Assembly: GCF_025947065.1 (NCBI RefSeq)
Contig: NZ_CP109994.1
Span: 1,922,001 to 1,986,000 of the forward strand
Reading direction: 5' to 3'
Source: Flavobacterium sp. N1736
Lineage (GTDB): Bacteria; Bacteroidota; Bacteroidia; Flavobacteriales; Flavobacteriaceae
DNA length: 64,000 nucleotides
Shown here: one piece after another, positions 8,365 to 18,454 of the stretch
Layout of the letters: each line of letters starts with the position of its first letter
Position numbering within the stretch: position 1 is the first letter of the stretch
The notes under the pieces: generated by a model
Seen by the model: only the letters and a program-made list of their open reading frames with translations
Database searches by the model: none
Told to the model about the DNA's origin: nothing
Translations under genes and position numbers: made by a program

Positions 8365-9609
8365 TTATTTAATTTCATTTATTAATTGTTTTGCCTTTGC
8401 GGGCTGCATCGAAACAAAATAATTAAACGCCTGATCTAATTTTTTCTGGGCATCGGCATTGCCTTTCTTTTCGATTCTTAAATTGTACATTTTACTGATT
8501 TCAGGAAAAACAGATTCGGTATTTTTTACACCTGCAAAAGTTTTTATTTTTTCGATGTATGTGTAACCAAATTCTACCGTTGGTTCAAACATAGTTCCTT
8601 CACCAAAGTCATTCCATGTAATTAATTGTAAATAGTTTAGGTTTGCATTTTTAGCCAGCAAAAGTGTTTCATCAAGCGTAACCCCGTTGTTGTGCTCTAT
8701 GGTCCAGCCAATGGCTGCTCCGCCTCCGCCTTCTGCATAAAAATCTTTAAAACCGGGATAAGCGCTTCCTATTGCAATAGCAAGTTTTGGTTTTGTATTG
8801 GTATAAAAATTCGTTAAAAAACTATTGTCTTTATACACCCACGCATATTCTCCCGAAGCATTTGCGCCCGCTTCTACAGATTGATCCCAAAGGGTAATAA
8901 AAGTAGGTTTTGTAGTTATGGTGTTAAAAACATTCGTCCATTCAGCGGGTGTTTGCAGGATAATTGGCCCGAAGTTTAGCAACAATGGTTTTCCGTTTAC
9001 TTTGATATAATTTGCATCATCAAAATAATTTTTCTCCATATAAGCTAAATCGGTTTTTGCAGCAGCGGTTACAGAGATGGCTTTTCCGGCGTCGACAGCA
9101 CTTTTAGTGACTCTGTCTTCGTAAACTATGGCATATTCCAAACCAACTTTATCCAGCATTGCGATCAATTGTTCTGTGTTTTCTTTTACCATTCTATAAT
9201 CATAAACGTCATAAGTGCCGTACCAATCGATTAAAACACCATCGATTCCTGAATATTTCATTAGTAATAAATGGTTTTCTATCACATTTTTATCGCCTGA
9301 ATGGTAAGGTCCAATTAGGGGATAATAATACGATGCAATTTCTCTGCGATTGTTTGCGCCCACATTGTTCGGATTTTTGTTTGCCATTGTCCAGTGATAT
9401 CCCCATTTTTTGTCGGCACTGCTTTCATTGGTTTCAAACCAAGGCATGTAGTGCACGTAAATTTTGGTGCTATTTGTTTTTTCAATCGCAACAGGCGCAA
9501 CTGTTTCTGGTTCTGTAGGTTTATCTGAACCTTTGTCATCGCTGCTGCAACTGGCGGCGACTAAAACATTCATAATCCCAAAAAACAATAATGTGATATA
9601 TCTTTTCAT
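8365..9609 (-). CDS. GH71/GH99-like glycoside hydrolase lipoprotein
   Basis: 414 residues with a lipoprotein signal (VLVAASCSSDDKGSD, Cys20) followed by an acidic linker typical of surface-exposed Bacteroidota lipoproteins. The catalytic region opens with KIYVHYMPWFET and WGYHW, and continues with YYPLIGPYHSGD, GIDGVLIDWYGT and LEYAIVYEDR, the pattern of the GH71/GH99-like TIM-barrel superfamily. GH71 members are alpha-1,3-glucanases and GH99 members are endo-alpha-mannosidases; exact activity is not proven. Next to a SusB-like GH97, an alpha-glucan (perhaps alpha-1,3-linked) substrate is favoured by context. It is separated from the SusD gene by a terminator and a tandem repeat. Confidence 0.82.
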   Translation of the reverse strand: MKRYITLLFFGIMNVLVAASCSSDDKGSDKPTEPETVAPVAIEKTNSTKIYVHYMPWFETNESSADKKWGYHWTMANKNPNNVGANNRREIASYYYPLIGPYHSGDKNVIENHLLLMKYSGIDGVLIDWYGTYDVYDYRMVKENTEQLIAMLDKVGLEYAIVYEDRVTKSAVDAGKAISVTAAAKTDLAYMEKNYFDDANYIKVNGKPLLLNFGPIILQTPAEWTNVFNTITTKPTFITLWDQSVEAGANASGEYAWVYKDNSFLTNFYTNTKPKLAIAIGSAYPGFKDFYAEGGGGAAIGWTIEHNNGVTLDETLLLAKNANLNYLQLITWNDFGEGTMFEPTVEFGYTYIEKIKTFAGVKNTESVFPEISKMYNLRIEKKGNADAQKKLDQAFNYFVSMQPAKAKQLINEIK

Positions 9610-9757
9610 ATTTGTTTATTTTTTGCTTCTTATTTTTTTGCCCGTAAATGCTCTAATCTTTGGCGTAAATTTTCTCTCGCAGATTTAGCAGATTTTTTTT
9701 TTGCCACTGATTAAAATGATTTATTTAAAAGCTTAATTTAAAACTTACTCATAATCA

Positions 9758-9984
9758 TTATTTCACGCAGATTAAATTGATTTATGCAGATCTTACAGAT
9801 AAAAATAATCTGCTAAATCTGCCAAATCTGCGGGAAAAATATTTTTAATCATTTTAATCTGAAAATCTGTGGCAAAAAATTATTTCACGCAGAATTAAAT
9901 TGATTTATGCAGATCTTACAGATAAAAATAATCTGCCAAATCTGCGTGAAAAAAATCCTTTTAATCTTTTAATCTGTGGCAGAA
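9758..9984. repeat. Tandem repeat of about 122 bp between SusD and GH71/99 genes
   Basis: Unit 1 (9758-9879) and unit 2 (9880-9984, slightly shorter) both begin TTATTTCACGCAG, continue with TTGATTTATGCAGATCTTAC and AATCTGC...AAATCTGCG, and end with AATCTGTGGCA. They differ at a few positions. The DNA before it (9620-9757) has degenerate fragments of the same words. No ORF of quality lies here. This low-complexity family is common in flavobacterial intergenic DNA. Confidence 0.8.
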
Positions 9985-9999
9985 ATAAACATAAAATAT

Positions 10000-10036
10000 G
10001 TCAGCCTTCCACGACTAACCAACATGGAAGACTGAC
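10000..10036 (-). terminator. Hairpin terminator after SusD gene
   Basis: GTCAGCCTTCCA pairs with TGGAAGACTGAC (one C/A mismatch) around a 13-base loop. It starts 10 bases past the SusD stop codon. It may attenuate readthrough from susCD into the two hydrolase genes, so these could be expressed at a lower level. Confidence 0.6.
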
Positions 10037-10046
10037 ATTCAAGAAT

Positions 10047-11558
10047 CTAGTTTACAGGATATCCAGGATTCTGTATCAGGTTTTTATTTGTTGTCATAAC
10101 GGTGCTCGGAATTGGAAAAATTGCTCTGTATTGTTCTGTTGGTCCTTTTTCCCACCATGAATCGAAGAATGTTCCAAAACGGATGTTATCTGTTCTTCTT
10201 CTTCCTTCAAAAGTAAATTCTCTAAGCAATTCCTGATCGATAAAATGAAGATCGATTGTTGCCGGTAATTCGGTTCCGGCACGCGTTGCAATTTGCTGTA
10301 GAAATGGTTTTGCCAAATCTGCAGACCCTAAACGAACGTAACATTCGGCTTGCATCATTAAAATTTCGGCATAACGAATTACTACTAAATCGTGATCGCG
10401 TTCCCACATTTCTCCGGCTTTCATTTCGTATTTTCCTAAACGAACACCTTCATTTTCTTTGGCATCGGCAACACTTGTAACGGCTTCTGTATAGGTTAAA
10501 GGTTCTCCGTTATCCATCATAATAACCTGTCCGGTTGCCAAATTGATCTGATCTCCCGCCACCATACATTTTTTTCTTTTATCTGTATCTGCAAATGCGG
10601 AGTAAACACCTGGTTGAGCACACATTCCGTTCGCGCTCCACGGATAATCGCCAATTGGAGAAATCGTTAATTTGTGCAGATAATGGCAAGACATTGAACT
10701 CATATAATTTCCTACTGTTCCTGCTTTTGAATCGTACGGAATTGCAAAAATAATCTCGGGTGATTTTTCATTTTGTGTGGCAAAATTGGCGAAGAAATCG
10801 GGCGCTAATGTATAACCCGTAACTTTTTGGCACATGTTAATACAATCCTGCCAACGCGGCGTTCCAATAAATGCATCTGAATTTAAATACAATCTTGCCA
10901 ATAAGGAATAGGCAACATTTTTTGTGAATTTAGAATACACCACATTTGAAGTTAAATACGGAAGCGCATCTGTTAATTCTTTTTCCACAAAATCATACAC
11001 TTGTTTTCTGGTAGAATTTGATGGCAGCGAAGTATCTTCAAAGTTTACTACGATTGGCACATTGCCGAATAAATCCAAAAGATTGTAATAGTAATACGCT
11101 CTCAACGCTTTTAATTCGGCATAAATTGGTGCTTTTGCCTGATCTGTCAATGACGATTTATCGATTTGATAAATGATCGAATTAATCTTGGCGATTCCGG
11201 TATAATTGTAACGCCATGCCGAAAGTATCATACGATTGTCTGCTTTCCAGGTATGTTTTTGCGCATCCTGATATTGTCCGCCATCGTACCAGTTTGTTCC
11301 TCTTGTTGGAATTGTGGCTTCATCTGAAACGGTTTCATTTAAAAAGAAAACATATTCGCACGTTGGGTAATTATTCGATATTCCGTCTGCAAATCCTCTT
11401 AACGAAGAATAAGCGCCACCAACTAATGCATCAATTTCTTTTGGAGTATTTCCGAAGTTTCCGTCTTCTACTCTATCGTACAAATCTTCGTTTAAATTTG
11501 TACATGATATGGCAAAAAACATGCTCATCAATATTGCTGCTGTTATTTTGATTTTCAT
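10047..11558 (-). CDS. RagB/SusD family nutrient-binding outer membrane lipoprotein (PUL 1)
   Basis: 503 residues. The lipoprotein signal (FFAISCTNLNEDLYDRVEDG, Cys19) opens directly into the SusD N-terminal motif. Tetratricopeptide helices of the SusD fold follow (ALRAYYYYNLLDLFGNVPIV, TRKQVYDFVEKELTDALPYL), and the C-terminus carries DLVVIRYAEILMMQAECYVR and LREFTFEGRRRTDNIRFGTF, both hallmarks of the family. It caps the SusC barrel on the cell surface and binds the glycan. The gene lies 25 bases after its SusC partner, so the two are cotranscribed. Confidence 0.96.
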   Translation of the reverse strand: MKIKITAAILMSMFFAISCTNLNEDLYDRVEDGNFGNTPKEIDALVGGAYSSLRGFADGISNNYPTCEYVFFLNETVSDEATIPTRGTNWYDGGQYQDAQKHTWKADNRMILSAWRYNYTGIAKINSIIYQIDKSSLTDQAKAPIYAELKALRAYYYYNLLDLFGNVPIVVNFEDTSLPSNSTRKQVYDFVEKELTDALPYLTSNVVYSKFTKNVAYSLLARLYLNSDAFIGTPRWQDCINMCQKVTGYTLAPDFFANFATQNEKSPEIIFAIPYDSKAGTVGNYMSSMSCHYLHKLTISPIGDYPWSANGMCAQPGVYSAFADTDKRKKCMVAGDQINLATGQVIMMDNGEPLTYTEAVTSVADAKENEGVRLGKYEMKAGEMWERDHDLVVIRYAEILMMQAECYVRLGSADLAKPFLQQIATRAGTELPATIDLHFIDQELLREFTFEGRRRTDNIRFGTFFDSWWEKGPTEQYRAIFPIPSTVMTTNKNLIQNPGYPVN

Positions 11559-11583
11559 TTTTTATATTTTTGAGTTAATTCGC

Positions 11584-14500
11584 TTAATTATTAAACGTGA
11601 AATTTAATCCAACAGAAATCGTTGTTGGTCTGGGATAATTGTTATATCTGTCAATTCCAGGCGCTGCAAGTCCGGTTTGATCCATTACTCCCGTTTGATT
11701 GATTCCGTCCTGAGCATTTAAACCAATTTCAGGATCTACGCCTTTATATTTTGTAAATACAGCAAGATTTTCTCCCATTAAATACATTCTTAATTTTGAA
11801 CCTTTTAATTTCAATGGCAATGTATATCCAACAGAAACAGTTTGAAGTCTGAAGAAAGAAGCGTCTTCGATCCAATAACTTGAGTATTTTGGTGCCGATG
11901 TAATGCCGCTTCCCAAGAAATCATCCGGAACATTAAAAGCCGGTAATCTGTTTGGATCGTTTAACATCATGTTTGTTGCATTCAACGCTTTTTGACCAAA
12001 CATTCCGTAACCTGAAATTCCTAAATCAAAATTTCCGTACGTAAAATTCATTCCAATACCCAAAGTCAAATCAGGCTGAATGTTTCCTAAATCTCTTTTA
12101 TCAGCATCTACCAAAACATTGTCCAGCACTTTATCTCCGGCCGCGTTGTAGTATAACATTTTTCCATCGTCGCCAAGTCCTGCACTTTCAAAACCCCAGA
12201 AAGTTCCAACCGGATATCCTTCGGCAATAATTTGAGAATATTGTCCTGACATACCCGCTAATCCGTGTAATGATCCGCTGTAAATTACATCTGTTTTATA
12301 AGTGGGATTTGACAGTTTTTCGATTTTTTGAACGTTGTGCCCCAAAGTCAAATTCGCATCCCAGGTAAATTTATCTCCTTTTACAATGTCTGCATTCAGC
12401 GTAAGCTCTACTCCTTTGTTTGACATTTCGCCTACGTTTGCCAGCATTGTTCCCACTAAATAGGGCGGTTGCGGCACTTCATACGTATATAATAAATCTC
12501 TTGTCGTTTTAGAATACCATTCGAATGAACCTGTTATTCTATTAAATAAACTAAAGTCTATACCAATGTTTACCTGTTCTGTCGATTCCCATTTTAAATC
12601 AGGATTTGGGTTTTGTTTTGGCGAATAAGCCAAACTCCACGTTTGCGTAACCGGATCGTAGTAACTATCGTTTCCAACTCCTAAAATCGAAAGCGATTTG
12701 TATTCACCAATTCCGTCCTGATTACCTGTAATTCCCCAACCCACTCTTAGTTTTAAATTGCCAAGCCAGTCTTTGCTAGAAGACATAAAATCTTCGTTAG
12801 AAATTCTCCACGCCGCCGATGCAGACGGGAAAGTTCCCCATTTATTATTTTCTCCAAAACGGCTTGAACCGTCACGTCTCACTGTTCCTGTCAATAAATA
12901 TTTTCCGTCGTAACCATAATTCGCACGCGCATAAAACGAAACTAAATTCGATTTTCCTTTGTATGAATATACGTCGCCCAAACGATAATTGTAACCTGCG
13001 CCTAAATTGTTGTAGCTAAAAGCATCGGTTACAAAACCGCTTCTTTGTGCACCAAAACCTTCATAAATATTCTCCAGATATGAATATCCTGCAAGCGCGC
13101 TAATATTATGTTTATCAATAACTTTAGTATAATTTACATACAATTCGCCTTGTGCATTTGTGTATTCTGCATACGTTTTTTGTGCATAACCGCCCTCAGT
13201 TCTTCCTTCCAAAACTGCGTATGAAGGTTTATAAGTACTTCCCTGCATTGCATTATGTTCTAATGAAATATTGGCAACTGCCAGGAAATCATTCAAAAAT
13301 TTAACCTCAGTTTTAAAATATCCCAAAAGTCTGTGTCTTTCATTATCTACCGTTCTGTTGGTTAAAATTTCAACCGGATTTTCGTAGATATTTCCTCCTA
13401 CCGAAGAAAAATTTCCGTTTGCATCATACACCGGAATTGTTGGATTGAGGTTATAAGTACGCTCAAAAATTCTGTAATCAATTGGATGCCATTTATCGAT
13501 ATTGGCAAATAAACCCATATCAAATTTTACCGCTTTATTATCGCCAAGATATTGATACGCACTTACGTTACCGCTAATTCTTTCCAAACCGCTTGTTTTA
13601 ATAACGCCTTCATTGTTTAAGTACGAAAGTGACGCTCTGAAACCGCTGTCTGTTTTTCCTGAATTGATGCTTAAAGTATGTGATTGCGAAATAGCAACTT
13701 GTTCTGTTTCTTTTTGCCAGTTTGTATTTCCGCCGTAATCAACTGCGTCCATATTTCCGGTTTGGCGCACATAACTTCTCCATTGATTTGCCGATAAAAG
13801 ATCTAAATTATCAGCCACATAACCTACACTTGATAAACCGCTGTAGGTAACAGAAACTCCTTTTGTTCCAGATTTTGTGGTAATAATAATAACTCCGTTT
13901 GCACCTCTTGAACCATATATGGCTGTCGCCGAAGCATCTTTAAGAATGTCTACAGATTTAATATCCGAAGGCTGAACCACATTGATATCTACACCCGCAA
14001 TTCCGTCAACTACAATAAGCGGACTGTTGCTTGCTGTTAATGATGTTCCTCCGCGCAAGCGTAAGGTAGAACCTGCCGCAGGATCTCCAGAAGGGCGAAT
14101 AACATTTAATCCCGCCACTTTTCCCTGCAAAACCTGTTCTGTAGAAGAAATTGTTCCTTTTACCAAATCGTCTGCATTAACGGTCGAAATGGCTCCGGTT
14201 AAATCTGATTTTTTTTGCGTTCCGTATCCCACAGAAACGACCTGAACTTCTGCAAGCTGATAGCCGTCATTTTGCAAACGAACATCAATATTTGAAGATG
14301 CCGATGTGATTTGAACTTTCTGAGTTGTTGCTCCTATAAAAGATACTTCGATGGCACCTCCTACGGCTACATCCAGCGAAAATTTTCCGTCAAAATCTGT
14401 AGTGGTTGCGTTTTTTGTGCCCACTTCAATTACCGAAGCGCCCGGCAAAACACTTCCTGTATTGTCATAAACGGTACCTGATACTTTCTTTTTTCCCTGC

Positions 14501-14604
14501 GCAAATATTCCTGCCGAAAGGAAAAGCATGAAAATCATGAATACCACCGATTTAGTAGTCCACATTTGATGCAGGACTATTTTTTTATTTTTACTACTAT
14601 TCAT
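11584..14604 (-). CDS. SusC/RagA family TonB-linked outer membrane transporter (PUL 1)
   Basis: 1006 residues. After the signal region (cleavage near GIFAQG, residues 30-36) there is a carboxypeptidase-D-like regulatory domain (KVSGTVYDNTGSVLPGASV), a TonB-box region (AEVQVVSVGYGTQKKSDLTG), the plug (LQGKVAGLNVIRPSGDPAAG, LRLRGGTSL, VDILKDASATAIYGSRGANG) and a 22-stranded barrel ending in TTISVGLNFTFNN, with the terminal aromatic residue recognised by the BAM complex. It imports oligosaccharides, here probably alpha-gluco-oligosaccharides. It is followed at 25 bases by SusD and preceded at 27 bases by a SusE-like gene. Confidence 0.96.
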   Translation of the reverse strand: MNSSKNKKIVLHQMWTTKSVVFMIFMLFLSAGIFAQGKKKVSGTVYDNTGSVLPGASVIEVGTKNATTTDFDGKFSLDVAVGGAIEVSFIGATTQKVQITSASSNIDVRLQNDGYQLAEVQVVSVGYGTQKKSDLTGAISTVNADDLVKGTISSTEQVLQGKVAGLNVIRPSGDPAAGSTLRLRGGTSLTASNSPLIVVDGIAGVDINVVQPSDIKSVDILKDASATAIYGSRGANGVIIITTKSGTKGVSVTYSGLSSVGYVADNLDLLSANQWRSYVRQTGNMDAVDYGGNTNWQKETEQVAISQSHTLSINSGKTDSGFRASLSYLNNEGVIKTSGLERISGNVSAYQYLGDNKAVKFDMGLFANIDKWHPIDYRIFERTYNLNPTIPVYDANGNFSSVGGNIYENPVEILTNRTVDNERHRLLGYFKTEVKFLNDFLAVANISLEHNAMQGSTYKPSYAVLEGRTEGGYAQKTYAEYTNAQGELYVNYTKVIDKHNISALAGYSYLENIYEGFGAQRSGFVTDAFSYNNLGAGYNYRLGDVYSYKGKSNLVSFYARANYGYDGKYLLTGTVRRDGSSRFGENNKWGTFPSASAAWRISNEDFMSSSKDWLGNLKLRVGWGITGNQDGIGEYKSLSILGVGNDSYYDPVTQTWSLAYSPKQNPNPDLKWESTEQVNIGIDFSLFNRITGSFEWYSKTTRDLLYTYEVPQPPYLVGTMLANVGEMSNKGVELTLNADIVKGDKFTWDANLTLGHNVQKIEKLSNPTYKTDVIYSGSLHGLAGMSGQYSQIIAEGYPVGTFWGFESAGLGDDGKMLYYNAAGDKVLDNVLVDADKRDLGNIQPDLTLGIGMNFTYGNFDLGISGYGMFGQKALNATNMMLNDPNRLPAFNVPDDFLGSGITSAPKYSSYWIEDASFFRLQTVSVGYTLPLKLKGSKLRMYLMGENLAVFTKYKGVDPEIGLNAQDGINQTGVMDQTGLAAPGIDRYNNYPRPTTISVGLNFTFNN

Positions 14605-14631
14605 TAGAATTGGTGTTTGGTTTGATAGTGA

Positions 14632-15714
14632 TTATTTGTCTAAAGTTTTAAGCGGAATCGTTGTATCCGAAATTGTTTTGTCTTTATTGTCTTTTACCAA
14701 AACATGAATTTCATTTAAATTCGGAATTCCCTGAAGCTCTGAAACCAAATTGACAAATCCTTTTATTTCAGCAACTCCGCCTGTAAACTCGCCCGCAATT
14801 ACTTTGCTTCCTGCGGTAATCGTGTAGATTAATTTGTTTACGCCCGGTTCGTTATTTTTTCTGTAAATACCCAGAAAATCTTTTTGGCTAATTTGTAAAG
14901 GAAAAAACCCAAATACCGGCGGTGGTGGCGGCTCATAAGCTCCTGCGTATAAAACCTGATCCGGAATTGTTCCTGCCCAGTTGTCTTTTACCATCAAAAA
15001 AACTAAGTTTTCCATCACATAACCGTCTGGTGCATTGTAGTAGGTTTTTGGAACTAAATCCATTTTATAAAAACCGTTTCCTAAATCTTTAAGTTTTGTT
15101 TTTTCTGCAATATCCGGTTTCGCCGCTTCATACATTTGCTGGATATCCCAATTGTTCAATCCGCTATGCATGTGCACGCTTGTTGCGCCTGCAAACCCCG
15201 GAGCAAGATTGGCATTAAATAAAATGCTTACCGGTTTATCTAAAGTTGGTTTTGTTGGATAGGCTCTGATTAACTCATTTGCCGTATAAAATGAAGAAAA
15301 ATCGGTGTACGCAATACTTGCAACATCACTTTGTTTCGATCCGTTTTTGTTTTTTAAACGAAACCAAAATCCTGCGCTTGCTGCAATTTCTGCCGGAGTT
15401 TTGGAGAAATAAACGGTTGGTGTTAAAGTAAAACTCCAGATTTTGTCGCCTTCGTAATGTAATTTTGCAAAATCAGAAGAGTTTTCCCAATTGCCCGCAT
15501 CCGGTTCTGATGGCGACCAAATCCAGATATAAAGGTCTTCATTTTCGGCAAATGTGGATCCTGACATATCAAAATACCACGTTACCTGCTCATCATATTT
15601 GTATACTACCGGAAATGATGATATTGGCCCAACAGCTCCTGCGGCTTCTTGCGCCTGCATAAAATTAGGAGCCATCAAAAGGGCTAGTAAAATTGTATAT
15701 ATAAATTTTTTCAT
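14632..15714 (-). CDS. Secreted SusE/F-like glycan-binding protein (hypothetical)
   Basis: 360 residues with a Sec signal (MKKFIYTILLALLMAPNFMQAQ). No lipobox is seen. The mature protein seems to hold two beta-sandwich modules of CBM type: residues about 35-170 (YDEQVTWYFDMSGSTFAE, YIWIWSPSEPDAGNW) and about 175-275 (PVSILFNANLAPGFAG, SVHMHSGLNNWDI), with several exposed tryptophans. A proline-rich linker EPPPPPVFG precedes a C-terminal domain of about 85 residues. The location, second gene before susC, and the aromatic-rich modules suggest a surface glycan-binding role like SusE/SusF. The specific family is not recognised with certainty. Confidence 0.72.
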   Translation of the reverse strand: MKKFIYTILLALLMAPNFMQAQEAAGAVGPISSFPVVYKYDEQVTWYFDMSGSTFAENEDLYIWIWSPSEPDAGNWENSSDFAKLHYEGDKIWSFTLTPTVYFSKTPAEIAASAGFWFRLKNKNGSKQSDVASIAYTDFSSFYTANELIRAYPTKPTLDKPVSILFNANLAPGFAGATSVHMHSGLNNWDIQQMYEAAKPDIAEKTKLKDLGNGFYKMDLVPKTYYNAPDGYVMENLVFLMVKDNWAGTIPDQVLYAGAYEPPPPPVFGFFPLQISQKDFLGIYRKNNEPGVNKLIYTITAGSKVIAGEFTGGVAEIKGFVNLVSELQGIPNLNEIHVLVKDNKDKTISDTTIPLKTLDK

Positions 15715-15721
15715 GTTGCTT

Positions 15722-16246
15722 TTAGTTAATAGCAGTTAATTTGAATACATAAGACACAAATGCAATTCCGCCAGAAGAATGCACCAATTGAAGTTCCATT
15801 TCGTCATTGTTTCCAGGAACTGAAGTAAGTCTGAGTTCGTCTGTTTTTTGCGTTTTCTGAGCGTCGCTGTACAAATAAATTCGTACCGGACCGCTTGCGT
15901 TAGTTGGCTGAAAATCGGAGCTTAATCTCCAAAATCCTGTTGGAGCAAATAATGGAGGTACATTTCCCAGAACTTCATAACTTGTTGGATTCATTTTTTC
16001 ATCTACGTTGAATTTGATTTTAAAATCTTCGTAGTTAAAATACGTACTCAAGTTTTGTTCACTCGGTTCGATGGCATTTGCTTTAGCAGATTCATCAACC
16101 ATTTTCAAATTTGTTAATCCCCAATTTCCGTTTACTTTCTCATAAAGGGTAATCGGATCAACGTAGCTTCCGTCTTCTGTATTATCACAACTAAGGGTCA
16201 TGAAACACATAATAACAGCTAACCAATAAATACTTTTACATCTCAT
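15722..16246 (-). CDS. PUL 1 leading lipoprotein, DUF5004-like
   Basis: 174 residues with a lipoprotein signal (IMCFMTLSCDNTEDGSYVDP, Cys20). The rest is beta-rich (VNGNWGLTNLKMVDES, EDFKIKFNVDEK, ELRLTSVPGNNDEMELQLVH, VSYVFKLTAIN) and fits a lipocalin-like domain of the DUF5004 type often placed in Bacteroidota carbohydrate loci. It is the first gene of PUL 1, 7 bases before the SusE-like gene, and faces the divergent regulator. A glycan-binding or accessory role is inferred from context only. Confidence 0.7.
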   Translation of the reverse strand: MRCKSIYWLAVIMCFMTLSCDNTEDGSYVDPITLYEKVNGNWGLTNLKMVDESAKANAIEPSEQNLSTYFNYEDFKIKFNVDEKMNPTSYEVLGNVPPLFAPTGFWRLSSDFQPTNASGPVRIYLYSDAQKTQKTDELRLTSVPGNNDEMELQLVHSSGGIAFVSYVFKLTAIN

Positions 16247-16727
16247 AAATTTGTGGTTTGTTTTGTTAGTTTTTTGTCTCCGTAAAGACAGAACGAAACT
16301 AGATGTTAAATAAATCTAAAAAAAAATATCTGATGAAAATCAAGATAAATATCCAAACAATTATTAATCAATTAATTGATAATCAATGTTTTAAATTATT
16401 TTTATATTTGTAAAAATCAAGACGTTGTTTAGATCAAAATAAGCAAATAAATAATGGTAATAATGACAATATGAAAATTTTAGTCGATATTTTTTTCACT
16501 ATACATATATATCAATGCTTTTTATTGTATAATTGCAAATTATTAGACTACTTTTAACATTTAGAAGTGATTTGACTACCTAAATCACACTTTTTTAAAT
16601 GTATTTACAAATGAAAATGCTAAATTTAAAGTTGCCCAATCAGCAGCGTTTCAAAGTATTTTTCTAACTAATAATGAATTAACTCACAAATCAAAAAACT
16701 AACTTTTACCCTAACCAAAACAAAACC
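16247..16727. other. Divergent intergenic region of PUL 1 (promoter region)
   Basis: 481 bases of very AT-rich DNA between the divergent PUL 1 operon and its likely regulator. A TAnnTTTG match (TATATTTG, 16403-16410) faces the regulator but is 318 bases upstream of it, so it is a weak candidate. A near-palindromic ATTAATCAATTAATTGAT (16362-16380) lies just before it and could bind a regulator. No ORF or RNA gene is credible here. Confidence 0.4.
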
Positions 16728-18326
16728 ATGCGAAGAATATTGATTCTGTATTTTTTTATTGCAGGTTTTTCTCTGGCTGCGAAAGAGACAAATCCTGTTC
16801 TGGAAGAATTAGATAAAGTGCTTCTTAAAAAAGAAGTTTACTTAAAAAAGAAATATCATAAAATTGCAGCTTTAAAAAAAGACGTTTCAAAATTTACTTT
16901 AAGCCAGAATAATGAACAATTGTATAATTCTTATATGTCGTTGTTTGATGAATATAAATCTTTCAAATACGACTCAGCTTATTATTATCTTGAAGAAGCA
17001 AAAATCAAGGCCATTGTTTTAAAAGACCCAAAGTTTTTGGCTAAAAGCCGAATCAAGGAAGGTTTCGTTTTGCTCTCCTCCGGATTGTTTAAAGAAGCGA
17101 TTGATACGCTAAATGTTATTGACGACCAGAAACTCGACCAGAAAAATAAATTCGAATATTACTCCATAAAGGCGCGCGCTTATTATGATCTTGCCGATTA
17201 TAATAAAGATCAGCGTTTTAATATTCATTATGTGCAGCAGGGAAATCATTTCCTGAAAAAAGCTTTGGAATTAATTGGCACGAACAGCAATGAATATTGG
17301 GCTGCCGAAAGTTTAAAACGTCTGAAACAGCAAGATTGGCGCGGTGCCGAATTTGCGTTTAGTTACTGGATTAACAACTATAATTTACCGCCGGATTATT
17401 ACGGAATCGCTACTTCGAGTCTGGGTTATATTTATTCGGAAAGAGGATATACCAAAAAAGCCATTTATTATCTCGCTCTCGCGGCTATTGCCGATGTGAA
17501 AAATGCAACGAAAGAAACGGTTGCTTTGCGAAATCTCGCCAACGAACTCTTTAAAATGGGGTATCTCGACAAGGCAAATGAGTATATAAATATTGCGATG
17601 GACGACGCTACTTTTTATAATGCAAGACATCGAAAAATTGAAATTTCGTCGATTTTGCCTATTATCGAAAAAGCACAATTGAATAATGTAAAAGATAAAA
17701 ATGACAAACTCGAAAGAATTATTATTCTGTTAACGATTCTGACTTTTATTATTATTTTGTTTCTGATTATCATTTTCAAACAATTAAAAGAAAAGAATAA
17801 AGCCCGAAAAATAATGGCTTCGTCGTATGCACAATTGCAGGAAATGAATGTGAGTTTAAGCGAAGCAAATGCAATTAAGGAAGAATATATTACGTATTTT
17901 ATTAAAGCAACTTCGGCGTTTATTAATAAGATAGATCATATTCAAAAAAGTACGCTTCATAAAATTATTACGAAGAAAACCGATGAAGTTATTGCGAGTT
18001 TAAAACGCTATAATGTAAAGGAAGAACGCGAAAATCTATTTCACCAATTTGATGAAATCTTTCTGAAATTATTCCCCACTTTTGTGACGGATTTTAATCA
18101 TTTGTTTCCCAATGATCATAAATGTCTTGTAAAAAAAGGAGAACTTTTAAATACTGAACTCCGCATTTTTGCCTTGTATAGATTAGGGATTCAGGACAGC
18201 AGCCAAATGGCGGAATTTCTGGAACTTTCTGTGGCTACAATCTACACGTACAAAACCAGAATTAAAAGCAAATCAGATTTTAAAGATACTTTTGAGGAGA
18301 AGATTATGGCGATTAAAACGATTTAA
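16728..18326 (+). CDS. DUF6377-type membrane-bound transcriptional regulator with TPR-like sensor
   Basis: 532 residues. A signal sequence ([18 protein letters not shown]) leads into a periplasmic helical repeat region (about 20-325; [40 protein letters not shown]) like tetratricopeptide repeats. One transmembrane helix follows (about 331-350, [20 protein letters not shown]), then a coiled coil ([20 protein letters not shown]) and a C-terminal LuxR-like helix-turn-helix ([33 protein letters not shown]). The order periplasmic sensor, membrane helix, DNA-binding domain is that of DUF6377 regulators found next to SusCD loci. It probably senses a sugar released in the periplasm and controls the divergent PUL 1. 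Confidence 0.85.
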   Translation: MRRILILYFFIAGFSLAAKETNPVLEELDKVLLKKEVYLKKKYHKIAALKKDVSKFTLSQNNEQLYNSYMSLFDEYKSFKYDSAYYYLEEAKIKAIVLKDPKFLAKSRIKEGFVLLSSGLFKEAIDTLNVIDDQKLDQKNKFEYYSIKARAYYDLADYNKDQRFNIHYVQQGNHFLKKALELIGTNSNEYWAAESLKRLKQQDWRGAEFAFSYWINNYNLPPDYYGIATSSLGYIYSERGYTKKAIYYLALAAIADVKNATKETVALRNLANELFKMGYLDKANEYINIAMDDATFYNARHRKIEISSILPIIEKAQLNNVKDKNDKLERIIILLTILTFIIILFLIIIFKQLKEKNKARKIMASSYAQLQEMNVSLSEANAIKEEYITYFIKATSAFINKIDHIQKSTLHKIITKKTDEVIASLKRYNVKEERENLFHQFDEIFLKLFPTFVTDFNHLFPNDHKCLVKKGELLNTELRIFALYRLGIQDSSQMAEFLELSVATIYTYKTRIKSKSDFKDTFEEKIMAIKTI

Positions 18327-18343
18327 ATTTCTGTCCGTCATCC

Positions 18344-18437
18344 TTCCTGCAAGGTTTTCAAAACCTTGTAGGTATTATATTTTAGGTTCTAAACTTTGAG
18401 AACACATACCTACAAGGTTTTGAAAACCTTGCAGGAA
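18344..18437. repeat. 32-bp perfect inverted repeat with nested palindromes
   Basis: Left arm 18344-18375 and right arm 18406-18437 are exact reverse complements. Each arm itself contains the palindrome AAGGTTTTCAAAACCTT flanked by CCTGC and GTAGG, so alternative hairpins can form within each arm or between arms. It lies between two convergent genes and probably terminates transcription both ways, but is far longer than a terminator needs. Confidence 0.85.
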
Positions 18438-18454
18438 AGAAAAACGAAAGATTT

